This document shows positions 25,607 to 34,931 of a stretch of DNA of 57,105 nt, piece by piece (the stretch's first letter is position 1; each line of letters starts with the position of its first letter). The DNA is taken from contig JAIKWN010000048.1 in assembly GCA_024684665.1 (NCBI GenBank), positions 1 through 57,105 on the forward strand. The letters run 5' to 3'. The position numbers and the translations under genes are program-made. The notes beneath the pieces were generated by a model. That model made no database searches. It saw only the letters and a list, made by a program, of their open reading frames with translations, and had not been told where the DNA came from. Origin of the DNA: Clostridiales bacterium. Its GTDB lineage: Bacteria; Bacillota_A; Clostridia; Christensenellales; Aristaeellaceae.

Positions 25607-27184
25607 TCAGCGCAGAAGTTTTGCGTCGTAGAACAGGGATTTCTTTCCCAGCTCTTCAAACAGGGTTTCGTACCCCATTTCTTCGGAAAGCGTTGGCGTA
25701 CCGGAAAACAGGTCGGTCCCCAATCCAAGCCGGTCTCCTTCGATCGAGCATCCCATCGCCGCAAGCGTCGTAGGAAACAGGTCCATCGTCGTAAACTTCC
25801 GGTTCTTCTCGTTCGCTTTCGACACAGCCGAATTCACGAAGCAATTGTAAACAAGCCTCGAAACCGCTCCGTTGTGCTTGTCATATTCGGAAGCGCCAGC
25901 GCTGATATACAGGCTCTTCGTCATGCTCGCGTGGTCACCCGCAATGACGATGGTAGTATTGTCCCAGAAGGGCTGGGTTTTGCACCACTCGACGAACTCA
26001 TAAACCTGGTCTGAGGAACAGCGCAGCGTCCGCCCATAAATGTTTTCGTGGTTGTCCGGACAGTTGGGGCACAAATATCCCGGATCATGCGTGTCAACTG
26101 TCAGAAATGACAGGTGGAACGGCTGATCCGACGCTGAAAGTGCTTTCAGGAGCTCTTTCGCGTAAGCATACAGCTTGAGATCTTCGAATCCCCATCCTAC
26201 CCTGTAATTCTCGGGGATCCATCCCAGTTCTTTCGCGCGAAGGTAGTCGTAAATCTCATAGTTCCCGTGTTGCTCATAGAGCTGCTTTCTTCCGCCAAAC
26301 CGAATATCGGATCCGCAGAGGAAAACGGTCTTATAACCTTCTTTCGCCAGAATATCTCCTAAAAAGGTCGCGCCCGGCATAAACGAAATAAAGTCCTTCC
26401 CGAGATTGTCTGCTTTGGTTTCGCTGTAGGTAAACATCTTGAGGGGAAGCCCGCCAGTTTCCGCAACCATACCCGCAACGGTCCATCCGCACGCAGGCGC
26501 GATCGCCGCACCCTGAATAAGCTCAGACTGGGAAAAGCTGATATTCTCCTTCGCGAGAGTCGTCATCTCCGGCGTGTAGTTCCTATCCATCAGGCCGCCG
26601 TTTTCGATATCCTGATTGGTGGATTCCGCCGATTCAATGTAGATCGTGATGAGATTCCGCTTCTTTTCCGGGAACCGGATCTCTGTTTTAGCCGGATCCA
26701 CATAGCGTTCCTCAATGAGGGGAGACTGCGTCAGCTGATTCCAAAGGAAGCGGCGGAATCCTAGAATGCTGTTTCCATAGGGAATGACAATGCACGCCCA
26801 GAGCAGCAGTATGACGCATGCTGTGCGTGGTCGTATGCATAGTGGGAGAAGAGAAATCTTCCGTTTCTTTGTCTCAAGCACGACCCTGCGCCTTCTTGGC
26901 AGGAACATCGCCGCCACGAGCAGAGCAAACGCAATTCCCGCCGGAATAAAGACGCAACGAATAATCTGCTCCTGAAACTGCTTCGCTGTCCCCTGCAGGG
27001 GCATGCTAAGATAGAACAGGCATTCTTCCAGAGTAATGTTGGAATAGGTTCCGCCAGCCCAGATGGCCGCGGCAGTCAGAATCAGCAGTATCAGTGTAAA
27101 AAACAGCTGCACAGATACTCCGATACGCTTTTTAAGGCACAAGGGCTTTTCGTCAGTTTGCCGGGGTTCCGTTTTTACAGTCAT
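25607..27184 (-). CDS. Phosphoglycerol transferase, LtaS/OpgB (MdoB) sulfatase-fold family, copy B
   Basis: A 525-residue paralogue of copy A, with three membrane segments (about 22-45, 75-95, 118-138) and an outer sulfatase-fold domain. Motifs are ESAESTN (184-190), ACGWTVAGM with candidate nucleophile T235, FLTVDTHDPGYLCPNC and VIAGDHASM. The ATG at 27184 overlaps the stop of the upstream gene (ATGA), so it is translationally coupled to the YfhO-like protein. Two adjacent, diverged copies suggest different acceptors, or primer and polymerase roles as for LtaP/LtaS pairs; that division is inference. Confidence 0.82.
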   Translation of the reverse strand: MTVKTEPRQTDEKPLCLKKRIGVSVQLFFTLILLILTAAAIWAGGTYSNITLEECLFYLSMPLQGTAKQFQEQIIRCVFIPAGIAFALLVAAMFLPRRRRVVLETKKRKISLLPLCIRPRTACVILLLWACIVIPYGNSILGFRRFLWNQLTQSPLIEERYVDPAKTEIRFPEKKRNLITIYIESAESTNQDIENGGLMDRNYTPEMTTLAKENISFSQSELIQGAAIAPACGWTVAGMVAETGGLPLKMFTYSETKADNLGKDFISFMPGATFLGDILAKEGYKTVFLCGSDIRFGGRKQLYEQHGNYEIYDYLRAKELGWIPENYRVGWGFEDLKLYAYAKELLKALSASDQPFHLSFLTVDTHDPGYLCPNCPDNHENIYGRTLRCSSDQVYEFVEWCKTQPFWDNTTIVIAGDHASMTKSLYISAGASEYDKHNGAVSRLVYNCFVNSAVSKANEKNRKFTTMDLFPTTLAAMGCSIEGDRLGLGTDLFSGTPTLSEEMGYETLFEELGKKSLFYDAKLLR

Positions 27185-29340
27185 GAATTATCGCTCCCAT
27201 TCCGATGGGTCAGATTCGTTTTCATAATAGTCTTGTTTCTGCTGTCATTCCGCAACTGGAAAAGAAGAATGAGAAGCATCAGCACACTGACACAGTCGCA
27301 TATCCGCCAGAACAGCTTCCCAGCATATCGCACCACAAGCATTCCCTCGGTTCCGGCAGAAAGCGAAACTGTGAGCCGATTGTTCCCGCCCAGGTGCCAG
27401 GGGATGACTTCCCCGTTCAACTTCGCTTCGTATCCCGGAAATCCAAAAACCGGAAAGGCAATTTCCCCGTCCCGTTCCGCTTTCACCCGGACAGATACCC
27501 GCGTACCGGATTTTTCGAAGCCGGAGGGTACGATCCAATCGTCTGCCTGCAGCTCCCGGCTACGCGTCTGATTCACGTTCGTCCCGGCGATCAGATATTC
27601 CGGGTTCACCTGATAAGGATTCGCTCCCTGTCCAAAGCCAATCATCGATCCCTTCTCCGCACACTCTGTGAGATAGGGTGACGCACAAAGGACGGACAGG
27701 AGAAAAATAGCAGGAAGCTTGCCCCGCCCAAGAGCAGCAAAGCAGCGGGAAAAACCGTATCCGCCGCAAAGAGAAAAGCTGGCTGCGGTAAACATCAGCA
27801 TCCTGAAGGGGAACTGCAGAACCTCGGCTCGCTCCCCAGTCAGCTTCGAAAAGAGTGCCCATGGGAACAGCTTCGAGGAGAGAAAGGCGCAGAGGGTGCC
27901 AAGCAGAAGTAGGAAAACTACAAGCCCCCTGACTGGTCGTTCCTCCGCTTCTGTCAGCATGAGAAGCGAGGCAAGCGCCCCACCCCACAGTAGCACGCCA
28001 ACCCATCCCCCAGGAAGCAAAAGGCTGCGCAGGGAAAGAGCACCTTTTTCGAGGCCAAACCTCGCCACGGGCGTCGTTTCCAGCTGAAGAAGAAAATCAA
28101 GAAGAGGGACGATCCGAGTGAGAGAAAGAAGAAGAGTCACCCATGCTGTCAGAGCAACTTTTTTCCTCCGTTCCTTTTCCCGCAACAGTCTGGGAAAAGA
28201 CGCAATCAGACACAAAAGGGATAGAAACGCACAGAGTGCAGCAGTCAGCATATGGCTGTTCAGAAGGGCCGCCGCACACAACGCAGCGCATCGCCACCGG
28301 ACCTTGTCTCCCCAAAATAGTGAAAGAAGGCTTTCGAGAAACAAGGGAAGGAAAACCATGGCGAGAATCTCACCGAGTGCCATACGCCCGTAAACATCAA
28401 ACAAGCGATAGCCGCAAAGCATGTAAAGGACTGACGCGCATAAGCCGGCATCTTTATCGCGGAACATGCGCTCTGCCGCAGCCGCGATCAGAATCCCGGA
28501 AAGGAACGTCGCGGAAAAGATTAGTGCTTCGTAAGCAAACGGAAGAGACGCACCAAAAACAATCATGAGGGCAAAAGGATACAGAAACAGGTCCGGATAG
28601 AAAATGGAGGTGGCTGCTCCCCACCCGTTGTAGGAAAACCCGCCGACACGAACTGGGATCTGTCCTCCAGCCAGTGCGTCTGCCAGATTCATAAGACGGG
28701 CGGTATGAAATGCAGTATCACTCCCGCCCAAAATACCATCTGCGAGAAAGGGTCCTGACGCCACAACTGCCGCCGCAGCGATGACAAGCAGTCCGGCGCC
28801 ACGTCTCTCCTCAAGCAGGCCGCATTTCCATGCGGCGTACAGCGCAAAGGCGGCTGAAAACAGGATGAGCGCCAAAAATGCCCGATCCTTATAACCCGGA
28901 GAATACAAGCGCAGGTTCCGAATCCGGATTTGTTCCCCTTCCCGGAAGTCTACTCCAATCGAAAGATTGTGAACGGGATCCAGTATGGAAAAGCTGCTTT
29001 CTCCTTCCCAGGATCCTGTAGGAATCATAATCGTATCCGGCTCGATCCGTGCGCCGTTAGAGCATGTGAGATGAATCGCATTTTCCCCGTCGCTTTCGAT
29101 CTGCCATTTGAGGCGGTATTCCCCCACGGGGAGATCATAGTAAGGGCCGCTGCTTTTCACGCCGTATGCATCACCGGAGAGGAGCGAAAAGGTCTGCTTT
29201 TCGTCCATATAGGTGAGTTTTACATCCGGCCACACTTTTCGCTTATCGAAGCGCGATGTAAAAAAGAGCATAAAAAGGACAGCGACGCACAGCGCAGCCG
29301 CAAACGCCAGAAGCATTCTTTCGCGGAGTATCTTACGCAT
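27181..29340 (-). CDS. YfhO/PTPS-related GT-C membrane protein, copy A
   Basis: A 719-residue protein. An N-terminal anchor is followed by a soluble beta domain (about 30-150). Next come about 12 membrane segments beginning with a loop GGSDTAFHTARLMNLADAL, where D and H resemble the catalytic positions of GT-C enzymes, and then FSYNGWGAATSIFYPDLFL. The C-terminus is a second beta domain and an anchor. YfhO family members transfer sugar from undecaprenyl phosphate to lipoteichoic acid outside the cell. Start ATG 29340 has GGAGGG 13 bases upstream; ATG 29367 is the alternative but has no clear site. It is a paralogue of the 30936-33095 product. Confidence 0.65.
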   Translation of the reverse strand: MRKILRERMLLAFAAALCVAVLFMLFFTSRFDKRKVWPDVKLTYMDEKQTFSLLSGDAYGVKSSGPYYDLPVGEYRLKWQIESDGENAIHLTCSNGARIEPDTIMIPTGSWEGESSFSILDPVHNLSIGVDFREGEQIRIRNLRLYSPGYKDRAFLALILFSAAFALYAAWKCGLLEERRGAGLLVIAAAAVVASGPFLADGILGGSDTAFHTARLMNLADALAGGQIPVRVGGFSYNGWGAATSIFYPDLFLYPFALMIVFGASLPFAYEALIFSATFLSGILIAAAAERMFRDKDAGLCASVLYMLCGYRLFDVYGRMALGEILAMVFLPLFLESLLSLFWGDKVRWRCAALCAAALLNSHMLTAALCAFLSLLCLIASFPRLLREKERRKKVALTAWVTLLLSLTRIVPLLDFLLQLETTPVARFGLEKGALSLRSLLLPGGWVGVLLWGGALASLLMLTEAEERPVRGLVVFLLLLGTLCAFLSSKLFPWALFSKLTGERAEVLQFPFRMLMFTAASFSLCGGYGFSRCFAALGRGKLPAIFLLSVLCASPYLTECAEKGSMIGFGQGANPYQVNPEYLIAGTNVNQTRSRELQADDWIVPSGFEKSGTRVSVRVKAERDGEIAFPVFGFPGYEAKLNGEVIPWHLGGNNRLTVSLSAGTEGMLVVRYAGKLFWRICDCVSVLMLLILLFQLRNDSRNKTIMKTNLTHRNGSDNS

Positions 29341-29373
29341 AGCTGCCGCCTGCCCTCCTTTCTGCATTTTTCT

Positions 29374-30939
29374 TCAGCGCTGTTCATTTTGTCCGTGCCG
29401 TAGTCTCCGGCCAAAATTGCCTGCCCATCCAGCGAAGGAACAAAGCCCCACACCGGCGAACGGAAGCAGATACAGTACGTACGGGTAGACGTAATGAGAT
29501 TTGGCTTCGAACAGGAGATGGTACAGGAAACCTCCGAAGATTGCTGTCGGCAGGAGCGCTGATGACGCAAACGAGCCACTTCTGCCACAGAACAGTTTAA
29601 CAAGACCGACGACAGCGAAGAGATACAGCGACATCTGGTACAACTTCATGTATCCCTGTAGCCAGGCATAGAACGGCCCGCTCTCGTCGTAGATAAACCA
29701 GACCGATTGCCAGTAGTTGCCGGAATGCGGACACATCTGGCCGTAACGCACGCCGCCGTAGGTAGGATCCAGCCATTGTGAAATGGTCTTTTCCGAGAAA
29801 AACCTCGCCGCATATCCGGGATTTGATCGGAAAGAAGTCAGCCGGTTTTCAAGATCCGCCTGTACGATTCTTCGCTCCTCTTCCCGCGAAAGATCCGGCT
29901 CAAAGAACGGAAGGATGTAGTTGTTGTACCATCCAGCCGCCGGACCTCCTTCCTGCAGCCCCATCACCAAGCGCGCCTGCGTGCTGATATCGCCGCGAAG
30001 CCGGACGCCGCTGCGCAGCTCATAGGAACGAATCACGCCTTTTGTGCAAAGGAACGTCATACCAAAGCACAGAACGGCAAAAACCAGCGGCAGGATCCGC
30101 CGCCGTTCCAGGATGGACAGCGCACAACAGATCCCATACGCGACGGCAAAAATCAGGCCGTTGTATTTCATCATGCAGGCAAGGCCGACAAGAAGCGCAG
30201 AAAGAACGCCGAAGAGCGGTTTGTTCTCCCGGTCATACATCAAAAACAAACAGGCGCCGAGGACGTCCAGGCAAACCATAAAAAGCGTCCCGTACGCGAA
30301 CGTGCAATACAGGATGGACGGCATAGATAAAAGAAAGAGAACCAACGTCGCCCGTGCGGAGGATTCATTGAAAAGAATGCTAGCAATAGCTGCAAGGCCC
30401 CAAGCGGAAACCAGGCTTGCGAAGATGTTCAGAATCTGGATAGCGCGGTTCAGGTGAATCCAGGGAAAAATGCGGACCAGCAGCTCCATAGAAAAGACCA
30501 TGGGAAGCTGATACGAGAGCGAATTGAAATACTCCGACTCCATGATGCTGTAACTCCCTGAAGCGGCCCTTTCCGCCGCCTGCAGCACCGTCTGGTAATC
30601 AAAGAGCTGCTGTAGGCCATTCGCAACGACGAACGCCGCCGCAAGAAAAAACCAAAGGGCGGAAAAAAACAGACCCCGCTTATACGAAACCCTGCATTTC
30701 CGTATCCTATCAAACAGCACCGCAAGCAAGCCTGCGAACAAGCAGACCGCGAGTAGGCAAGACAGCGGATGATGCGATGTTATATCTGCTGTTTCCGTCG
30801 CCGCGGGTGTGACGTGCACATGAACCGTCCAGAAAAGCCCCGATACGAAAAGAATGAAAAACAAGGCACAAACCGCGCCGCTCACACATAAAAAAGCAAA
30901 GCGCGCAAAACGGCCGGATCCATTATTTTGTTCCCTCAT
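29374..30939 (-). CDS. Polytopic glycosyltransferase-like protein (GT39/PMT-like GT-C)
   Basis: A 521-residue protein with about 11-12 membrane segments. The N-terminal segment is followed by an outer region, then EYFNSLSYQLPMVFSMELLV and WIHLNRAIQILNI, a pattern seen in lipid-phosphate-sugar dependent mannosyl- and arabinosyl-transferases. The ATG at 30939 overlaps the stop of the upstream YfhO-like gene (ATGA) and follows GGAGGGCGGC. Inside this locus it is expected to add a sugar from a polyprenyl-phosphate donor on the outer membrane face. Acceptor and sugar are not readable. Substrate assignment within GT-C is uncertain. Confidence 0.6.
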   Translation of the reverse strand: MREQNNGSGRFARFAFLCVSGAVCALFFILFVSGLFWTVHVHVTPAATETADITSHHPLSCLLAVCLFAGLLAVLFDRIRKCRVSYKRGLFFSALWFFLAAAFVVANGLQQLFDYQTVLQAAERAASGSYSIMESEYFNSLSYQLPMVFSMELLVRIFPWIHLNRAIQILNIFASLVSAWGLAAIASILFNESSARATLVLFLLSMPSILYCTFAYGTLFMVCLDVLGACLFLMYDRENKPLFGVLSALLVGLACMMKYNGLIFAVAYGICCALSILERRRILPLVFAVLCFGMTFLCTKGVIRSYELRSGVRLRGDISTQARLVMGLQEGGPAAGWYNNYILPFFEPDLSREEERRIVQADLENRLTSFRSNPGYAARFFSEKTISQWLDPTYGGVRYGQMCPHSGNYWQSVWFIYDESGPFYAWLQGYMKLYQMSLYLFAVVGLVKLFCGRSGSFASSALLPTAIFGGFLYHLLFEAKSHYVYPYVLYLLPFAGVGLCSFAGWAGNFGRRLRHGQNEQR

Positions 30940-33095
30940 GCCGCCCTCCGAACCTTTGTCCCGGACGGGGTTTTTTCTCCGTTTCGCTTCCGTATCCACC
31001 ACAGGAGGAGTGCGCAAGCAGAGAGAAGAGAGATGATATCGCAAATCCGCCAAAGTGCCGGTGTCCGCCAGCAGACCGTTAGAGCCGCGTCCGTTCCGGC
31101 GGGTATTTCCACCTTCATCCGGTTGTTCTCCCCGAGCCCGTAAGGTATCCGTGTTTCTCCCAGACGCACTTCATATCCCTTGAAACCAAACAACGGAAAA
31201 GATACGGAACCTCCTCGCTTTGCACGAATCTCAGCGTCAACCCGCGTCCCCTGTTTCAGATATGCAGTCAGCTCCACATCGCCGGAAACAGCCGGTTCCC
31301 GACTCCTCGTGTCCTGCACATTCGTCCCTGCAATCTGATATTCCGGGAAAATCATATACGGATTTGCCCCGTGTCCTTCCCGAATGATGTAACGGGAAGA
31401 TTGACCGCCTATATCATATTCGTATTTGCCTTCCGAAATGTCGTTCAGATAGGGTGCAGCGCCAAACGCTGCGACCATCAGCACACAAAGTGCGGCGGCG
31501 CGATGCCCACCCGAAATAATCGAAAAGCCCCATCCCCCAGCCAGCGACAGCAGAGCAGCGGGGAAAAGGAACAACCGCCAGGGGAACTGCAAAACCTCTA
31601 CCGCGCCGTGTGTGAGCCCCGAAACCGCGCTCCAAGGAAAAGCCTTCGTTCCCATCCATGCGGCGGCTGCTCCGCCCGCGAGGCACAGAACGATCAGTCG
31701 CTTTCTATCCATGTCCGTCTCCCGGTACAGCGAAAGCAGCGCTGCAGCCGCGCCGAACAGTAGGGCAAACCCAACATAACCCCGTCCACTCAGTACATCG
31801 CGGAATTCTCGCGCGGAGGAAACGAATCCAAACTGCACATTCCGCGAGTTCACTCCGGACAACCAGAGATCCACCATCGGAACGATCCGCCAGAGGGACA
31901 ACGCCGCGATCGCGAGCACCGCCAGAAGAACGGCCCTGCGCCTTACAGGATTGCCTGCCATTTCCGGCAGCCGTGCAAGCAGGAGAAACAGCCCTAGGCA
32001 AGCAGACAGAGCTGCTGTCAGGATATGTGTCTGAATCATCAGCACCGCTGCCACAGCGGAAACTCCCCAGCGGGGATTCTCTTCGAAGAACAGTTCCCAA
32101 AAACCCCAGATCATAAGCGGGAAAAAGGCCATGGCCAGCATTTCCCCAAGCATAAAGCCGGTATATGCATCCCGAAGTCGATAGAGTGAGAACGTATAAA
32201 GAACCGAAGTGCATACCGCACAGAGCGAATCGTTGAAGAGGCGCTTGCCCGTAGCGTACATGGAAAGCGCCGCGGCCGCATTCGTCACAAGAGTGAGGCT
32301 GTTCAGCACCCACGGCATGGAAGCGCCGGCCAAAACCGCGATCGCCCATGGAAGAAGGAAGAAATCCGGATAAAAAACAGAAGTGGCAGCGCCGTATCCG
32401 TTATAGGAAAAGCCGCCGATCCGCACTGGGATCTGCCCCGCGGACAGGGCGTCCGCCAGATTCATGATGCGGGCGGCGTGAAACTGCACATCATAGCCTA
32501 CCACGCTGTTTCTGTGAAAACAGGGTGCAGAAACGATCAGCACGGCAAGCGCAAGGACGATAAACTCTCCGCCCGTTTCCGATTTCCATTTTTTCCCATT
32601 GTGCGCGAGCAGCAGCATACAGACGAGGCAGAGCAGGATGCACACTGTGAGCGTATTGTCCCGCCAGACCGGCGAATTCAACCGGATCCGCCGTATGGCA
32701 AAAGACGATCCGGTCATAAACTCCGCAGCAATGCTGAAGCTGTGTGCGCTGTCCAGAATTCGGATCTCAGTCTCTCCCCGCACGGTTCCGATGGGTATCA
32801 CGATTTCATCCGGTTCTATCCGGGCACCGTTAGAATCTGTAAGCCGGATCCGGTTTTCCCCATCCCCTTCCGTCTCCCACCGCAGAAGGTATTTCCCCGG
32901 GGCGAGGTCGCAGTAGGGGCCGCCGCTGACGCGTCCGTAAATGTCTCCAGCTGCAAGGGAAAAACTGGCGTCGCCTCCCTCGTATTCCAGCTTTGGCTCC
33001 CATACCGTCGCACGGTCGAGAAAGCCCGTTACCCATAAAACCAGACACAGAAAAACACAGGCCGGCAGGAGGAAGCGCTTCCATTTCTTTTCCAT
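30936..33095 (-). CDS. YfhO/PTPS-related GT-C membrane protein, copy B
   Basis: A 719-residue paralogue of the 27181-29340 product with the same plan: anchor, beta domain (YCDLAPGKYLLRWETEGDGEN, about 60-80), then a polytopic core opening with GYDVQFHAARIMNLADAL and SYNGYGAATSVFYPDFFLL. A C-terminal beta domain and final anchor complete it. ATG 33095 is used because GGGGGAAG precedes it; TTG 33101 is possible. It begins the run of six membrane genes and couples to the next gene by ATGA. Role: probable transfer of a lipid-linked sugar to a surface polymer; inference from family and context. Confidence 0.65.
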   Translation of the reverse strand: MEKKWKRFLLPACVFLCLVLWVTGFLDRATVWEPKLEYEGGDASFSLAAGDIYGRVSGGPYCDLAPGKYLLRWETEGDGENRIRLTDSNGARIEPDEIVIPIGTVRGETEIRILDSAHSFSIAAEFMTGSSFAIRRIRLNSPVWRDNTLTVCILLCLVCMLLLAHNGKKWKSETGGEFIVLALAVLIVSAPCFHRNSVVGYDVQFHAARIMNLADALSAGQIPVRIGGFSYNGYGAATSVFYPDFFLLPWAIAVLAGASMPWVLNSLTLVTNAAAALSMYATGKRLFNDSLCAVCTSVLYTFSLYRLRDAYTGFMLGEMLAMAFFPLMIWGFWELFFEENPRWGVSAVAAVLMIQTHILTAALSACLGLFLLLARLPEMAGNPVRRRAVLLAVLAIAALSLWRIVPMVDLWLSGVNSRNVQFGFVSSAREFRDVLSGRGYVGFALLFGAAAALLSLYRETDMDRKRLIVLCLAGGAAAAWMGTKAFPWSAVSGLTHGAVEVLQFPWRLFLFPAALLSLAGGWGFSIISGGHRAAALCVLMVAAFGAAPYLNDISEGKYEYDIGGQSSRYIIREGHGANPYMIFPEYQIAGTNVQDTRSREPAVSGDVELTAYLKQGTRVDAEIRAKRGGSVSFPLFGFKGYEVRLGETRIPYGLGENNRMKVEIPAGTDAALTVCWRTPALWRICDIISLLSACALLLWWIRKRNGEKTPSGTKVRRAA

Positions 33096-33138
33096 CAGCA
33101 ACTCTTCCCCCTTCTGCCTGTGTCTGCAAATCGTTCCG

Positions 33139-34581
33139 TCAATACGCCTTCGCGAAGTAGATTACCTTCTTCGCCGGCTTCCCGCAACAAACGCAGGTGT
33201 CACCGATGGGCGTCTGGTCAAAGGGCATGCAGCGGGACGTGGCAGCAAACTTCTCTTTGATCTCGTCCTCGCAGGCCCTCTCTCCGCACCACATAGCCCT
33301 CGCGTATCCGCCGTTCACCTGGCGCTCCAGTTCTTCCATATTATGTACGTCCGCAGTGTGTGCGTCCCGGAAAGCACGGGCTGTCTCAAACAAATTCGCC
33401 TGAATCGCATCCATCAACGTGCAAACCGTCTCCTCGATGTTTTCAAGGCTGACAGCTTCCTTTTCGAAGGTATCCCTCCGCACGCAGACAGCCTTGTTCT
33501 CTGCCAGATCCCGGGGGCCGATCTCAATGCGCACGGGCACACCCTTAAGCTCCCATTCGTTGAACTTCCAGCCCGGGGTCACGTTGTCCCGGTCGTCGAA
33601 ACGAACGCGGAAGCCAGCCTTTTTGAGGCGGTCCGCTACGGCTTTTGCTCCTTCTAGCACACCCTCCTTGTGGGCGGCAACGGGCACGACGACAACCTGC
33701 ACAGGTGCAACCTTCGGAGGAAGCTTCAGGCCCCGCTCGTCGCCGTGCGTCATGATGACGGCGCCGATGAGACGCGTGCTCGTGCCCCAGCTCGTTTCCT
33801 GGGCATATTTGAGGGTTCCGACCTTGTCCAAGAATCGGATCTCGAAAGGCTCCGAGAAGTTGGTGCCAAAGTTGTGGCTGGTGCCGCTCTGCAAGGCCTT
33901 TCCGTCCTGCATCATGGCCTCGACGGAATACGTTGCCCGCGCGCCAGCAAAGCGTTCTTTTTCGCTCTTCTGGCCACAATACACCGGGATGGCCAGTACG
34001 TCCTCACAGAAGGCGCGGTAGACCTCCAGCATGCGCATGGTCTCCTCCTCTGCCTCCTCAGCCGTGGCGTGAATGGTATGTCCCTCCTGCCAGAGGAATT
34101 CGGAGGTGCGCAGGAAAGGCCGTGTCGTCTTTTCCCATCGCATCACGGAGCACCACTGGTTGTAAAGCAATGGCAGATCGCGCCAGGACTGCACCCACTT
34201 CGCGTACATGGTACAGAAAATAGTCTCGCTGGTCGGCCGAATAGCCAGGCGCTCCTGAAGGGGTTCAGTTCCTCCCTGGGTGACCCATGCCACCTCGGGC
34301 GCGAAACCCTCCACATGATCCGCTTCTTTGAGAAGCAGGCTCTCCGGGATCAGCATGGGCATGGACACGTTCTCATGTCCCGTCCGCTTGAATTCCGCAT
34401 CCATCTGGCTCTGAATCAGTTCCCAGATGGCGTAGCCGTAGGGCTTGATGGCCATACAGCCCCGCACCGGGGTGTAATCCATGAGATCCGCTAGCCGGAC
34501 CACATCCGTATACCATTGGGAAAAGTCTTCGCTGCGCGCTGTGATGTGCTGTACGAAGGCCTGGTCGTTTTTCTTGCCCAT
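33139..34581 (-). CDS. proS: Prolyl-tRNA synthetase, short (eukaryote/archaea-like) type
   Basis: A 480-residue class II synthetase that charges tRNA-Pro. Motifs include GCMAIKPYGYAIWE, AIRPTSETIF, MRWEKTTRPFLRTSEFLWQEGH and SGTSHNFGTNFSEPFE. There is an anticodon-binding domain and a C-terminal zinc-binding tail (CGERACEDEIKEKF, then TCVCCGKPAKKVIYF). The bacterial editing insertion is absent, as expected for this type. ATG 34581 follows AGGAGCGATTGACC. It lies between crh and the surface-glycan genes on the same strand. Confidence 0.95.
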   Translation of the reverse strand: MGKKNDQAFVQHITARSEDFSQWYTDVVRLADLMDYTPVRGCMAIKPYGYAIWELIQSQMDAEFKRTGHENVSMPMLIPESLLLKEADHVEGFAPEVAWVTQGGTEPLQERLAIRPTSETIFCTMYAKWVQSWRDLPLLYNQWCSVMRWEKTTRPFLRTSEFLWQEGHTIHATAEEAEEETMRMLEVYRAFCEDVLAIPVYCGQKSEKERFAGARATYSVEAMMQDGKALQSGTSHNFGTNFSEPFEIRFLDKVGTLKYAQETSWGTSTRLIGAVIMTHGDERGLKLPPKVAPVQVVVVPVAAHKEGVLEGAKAVADRLKKAGFRVRFDDRDNVTPGWKFNEWELKGVPVRIEIGPRDLAENKAVCVRRDTFEKEAVSLENIEETVCTLMDAIQANLFETARAFRDAHTADVHNMEELERQVNGGYARAMWCGERACEDEIKEKFAATSRCMPFDQTPIGDTCVCCGKPAKKVIYFAKAY

Positions 34582-34663
34582 GGTCAATCGCTCCTGTTCT
34601 GTTCTTCGGCATATGCCGCGTATTCGCTGTTCTGGGGTATTCTATGCGCCCATCCGCCCGCTG

Positions 34664-34921
34664 TCAAGCGCCGGAGGTACCGAGAAGCACGGAAAGCGCG
34701 TTCGCTGCCTCCGCCTCATCCTCCCCGGATGCAATAATAGTCACGGCCTGTCCGGAGGAAAGTCCCAGGGACATGAGTCCCATCAGGGACTTGGCGTTTA
34801 CCGTCGTATCCCGGCGGCGAAGCAATACCCGGGATTTGTATTCGCTCATGCGGGAGGAAATGTCCGCCGCCTGCCGTGACATAACAGGTTCTTCAAGATT
34901 CACGCGAATGGTCAGTTCCAT
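34664..34921 (-). CDS. crh: HPr-like protein of Crh type (lacks phosphorylatable His)
   Basis: An 85-residue HPr-fold protein. The usual HPr active site (HARPA) is replaced by MSRQA, so the PTS phosphate-accepting histidine is missing. The regulatory serine region is kept (NAKSLMGLMSLGLSSG). This is the pattern of Crh, which works with CcpA in carbon catabolite control after serine phosphorylation and does not transport sugar phosphate. It follows whiA directly, as crh does in Bacillus. ATG 34921 follows GAAGGAGGAAGT. The assignment to Crh rests on residues and synteny; the histidine position carries Met here, where Bacillus Crh has Gln. Confidence 0.8.
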   Translation of the reverse strand: MELTIRVNLEEPVMSRQAADISSRMSEYKSRVLLRRRDTTVNAKSLMGLMSLGLSSGQAVTIIASGEDEAEAANALSVLLGTSGA

Positions 34922-34931
34922 ACTTCCTCCT

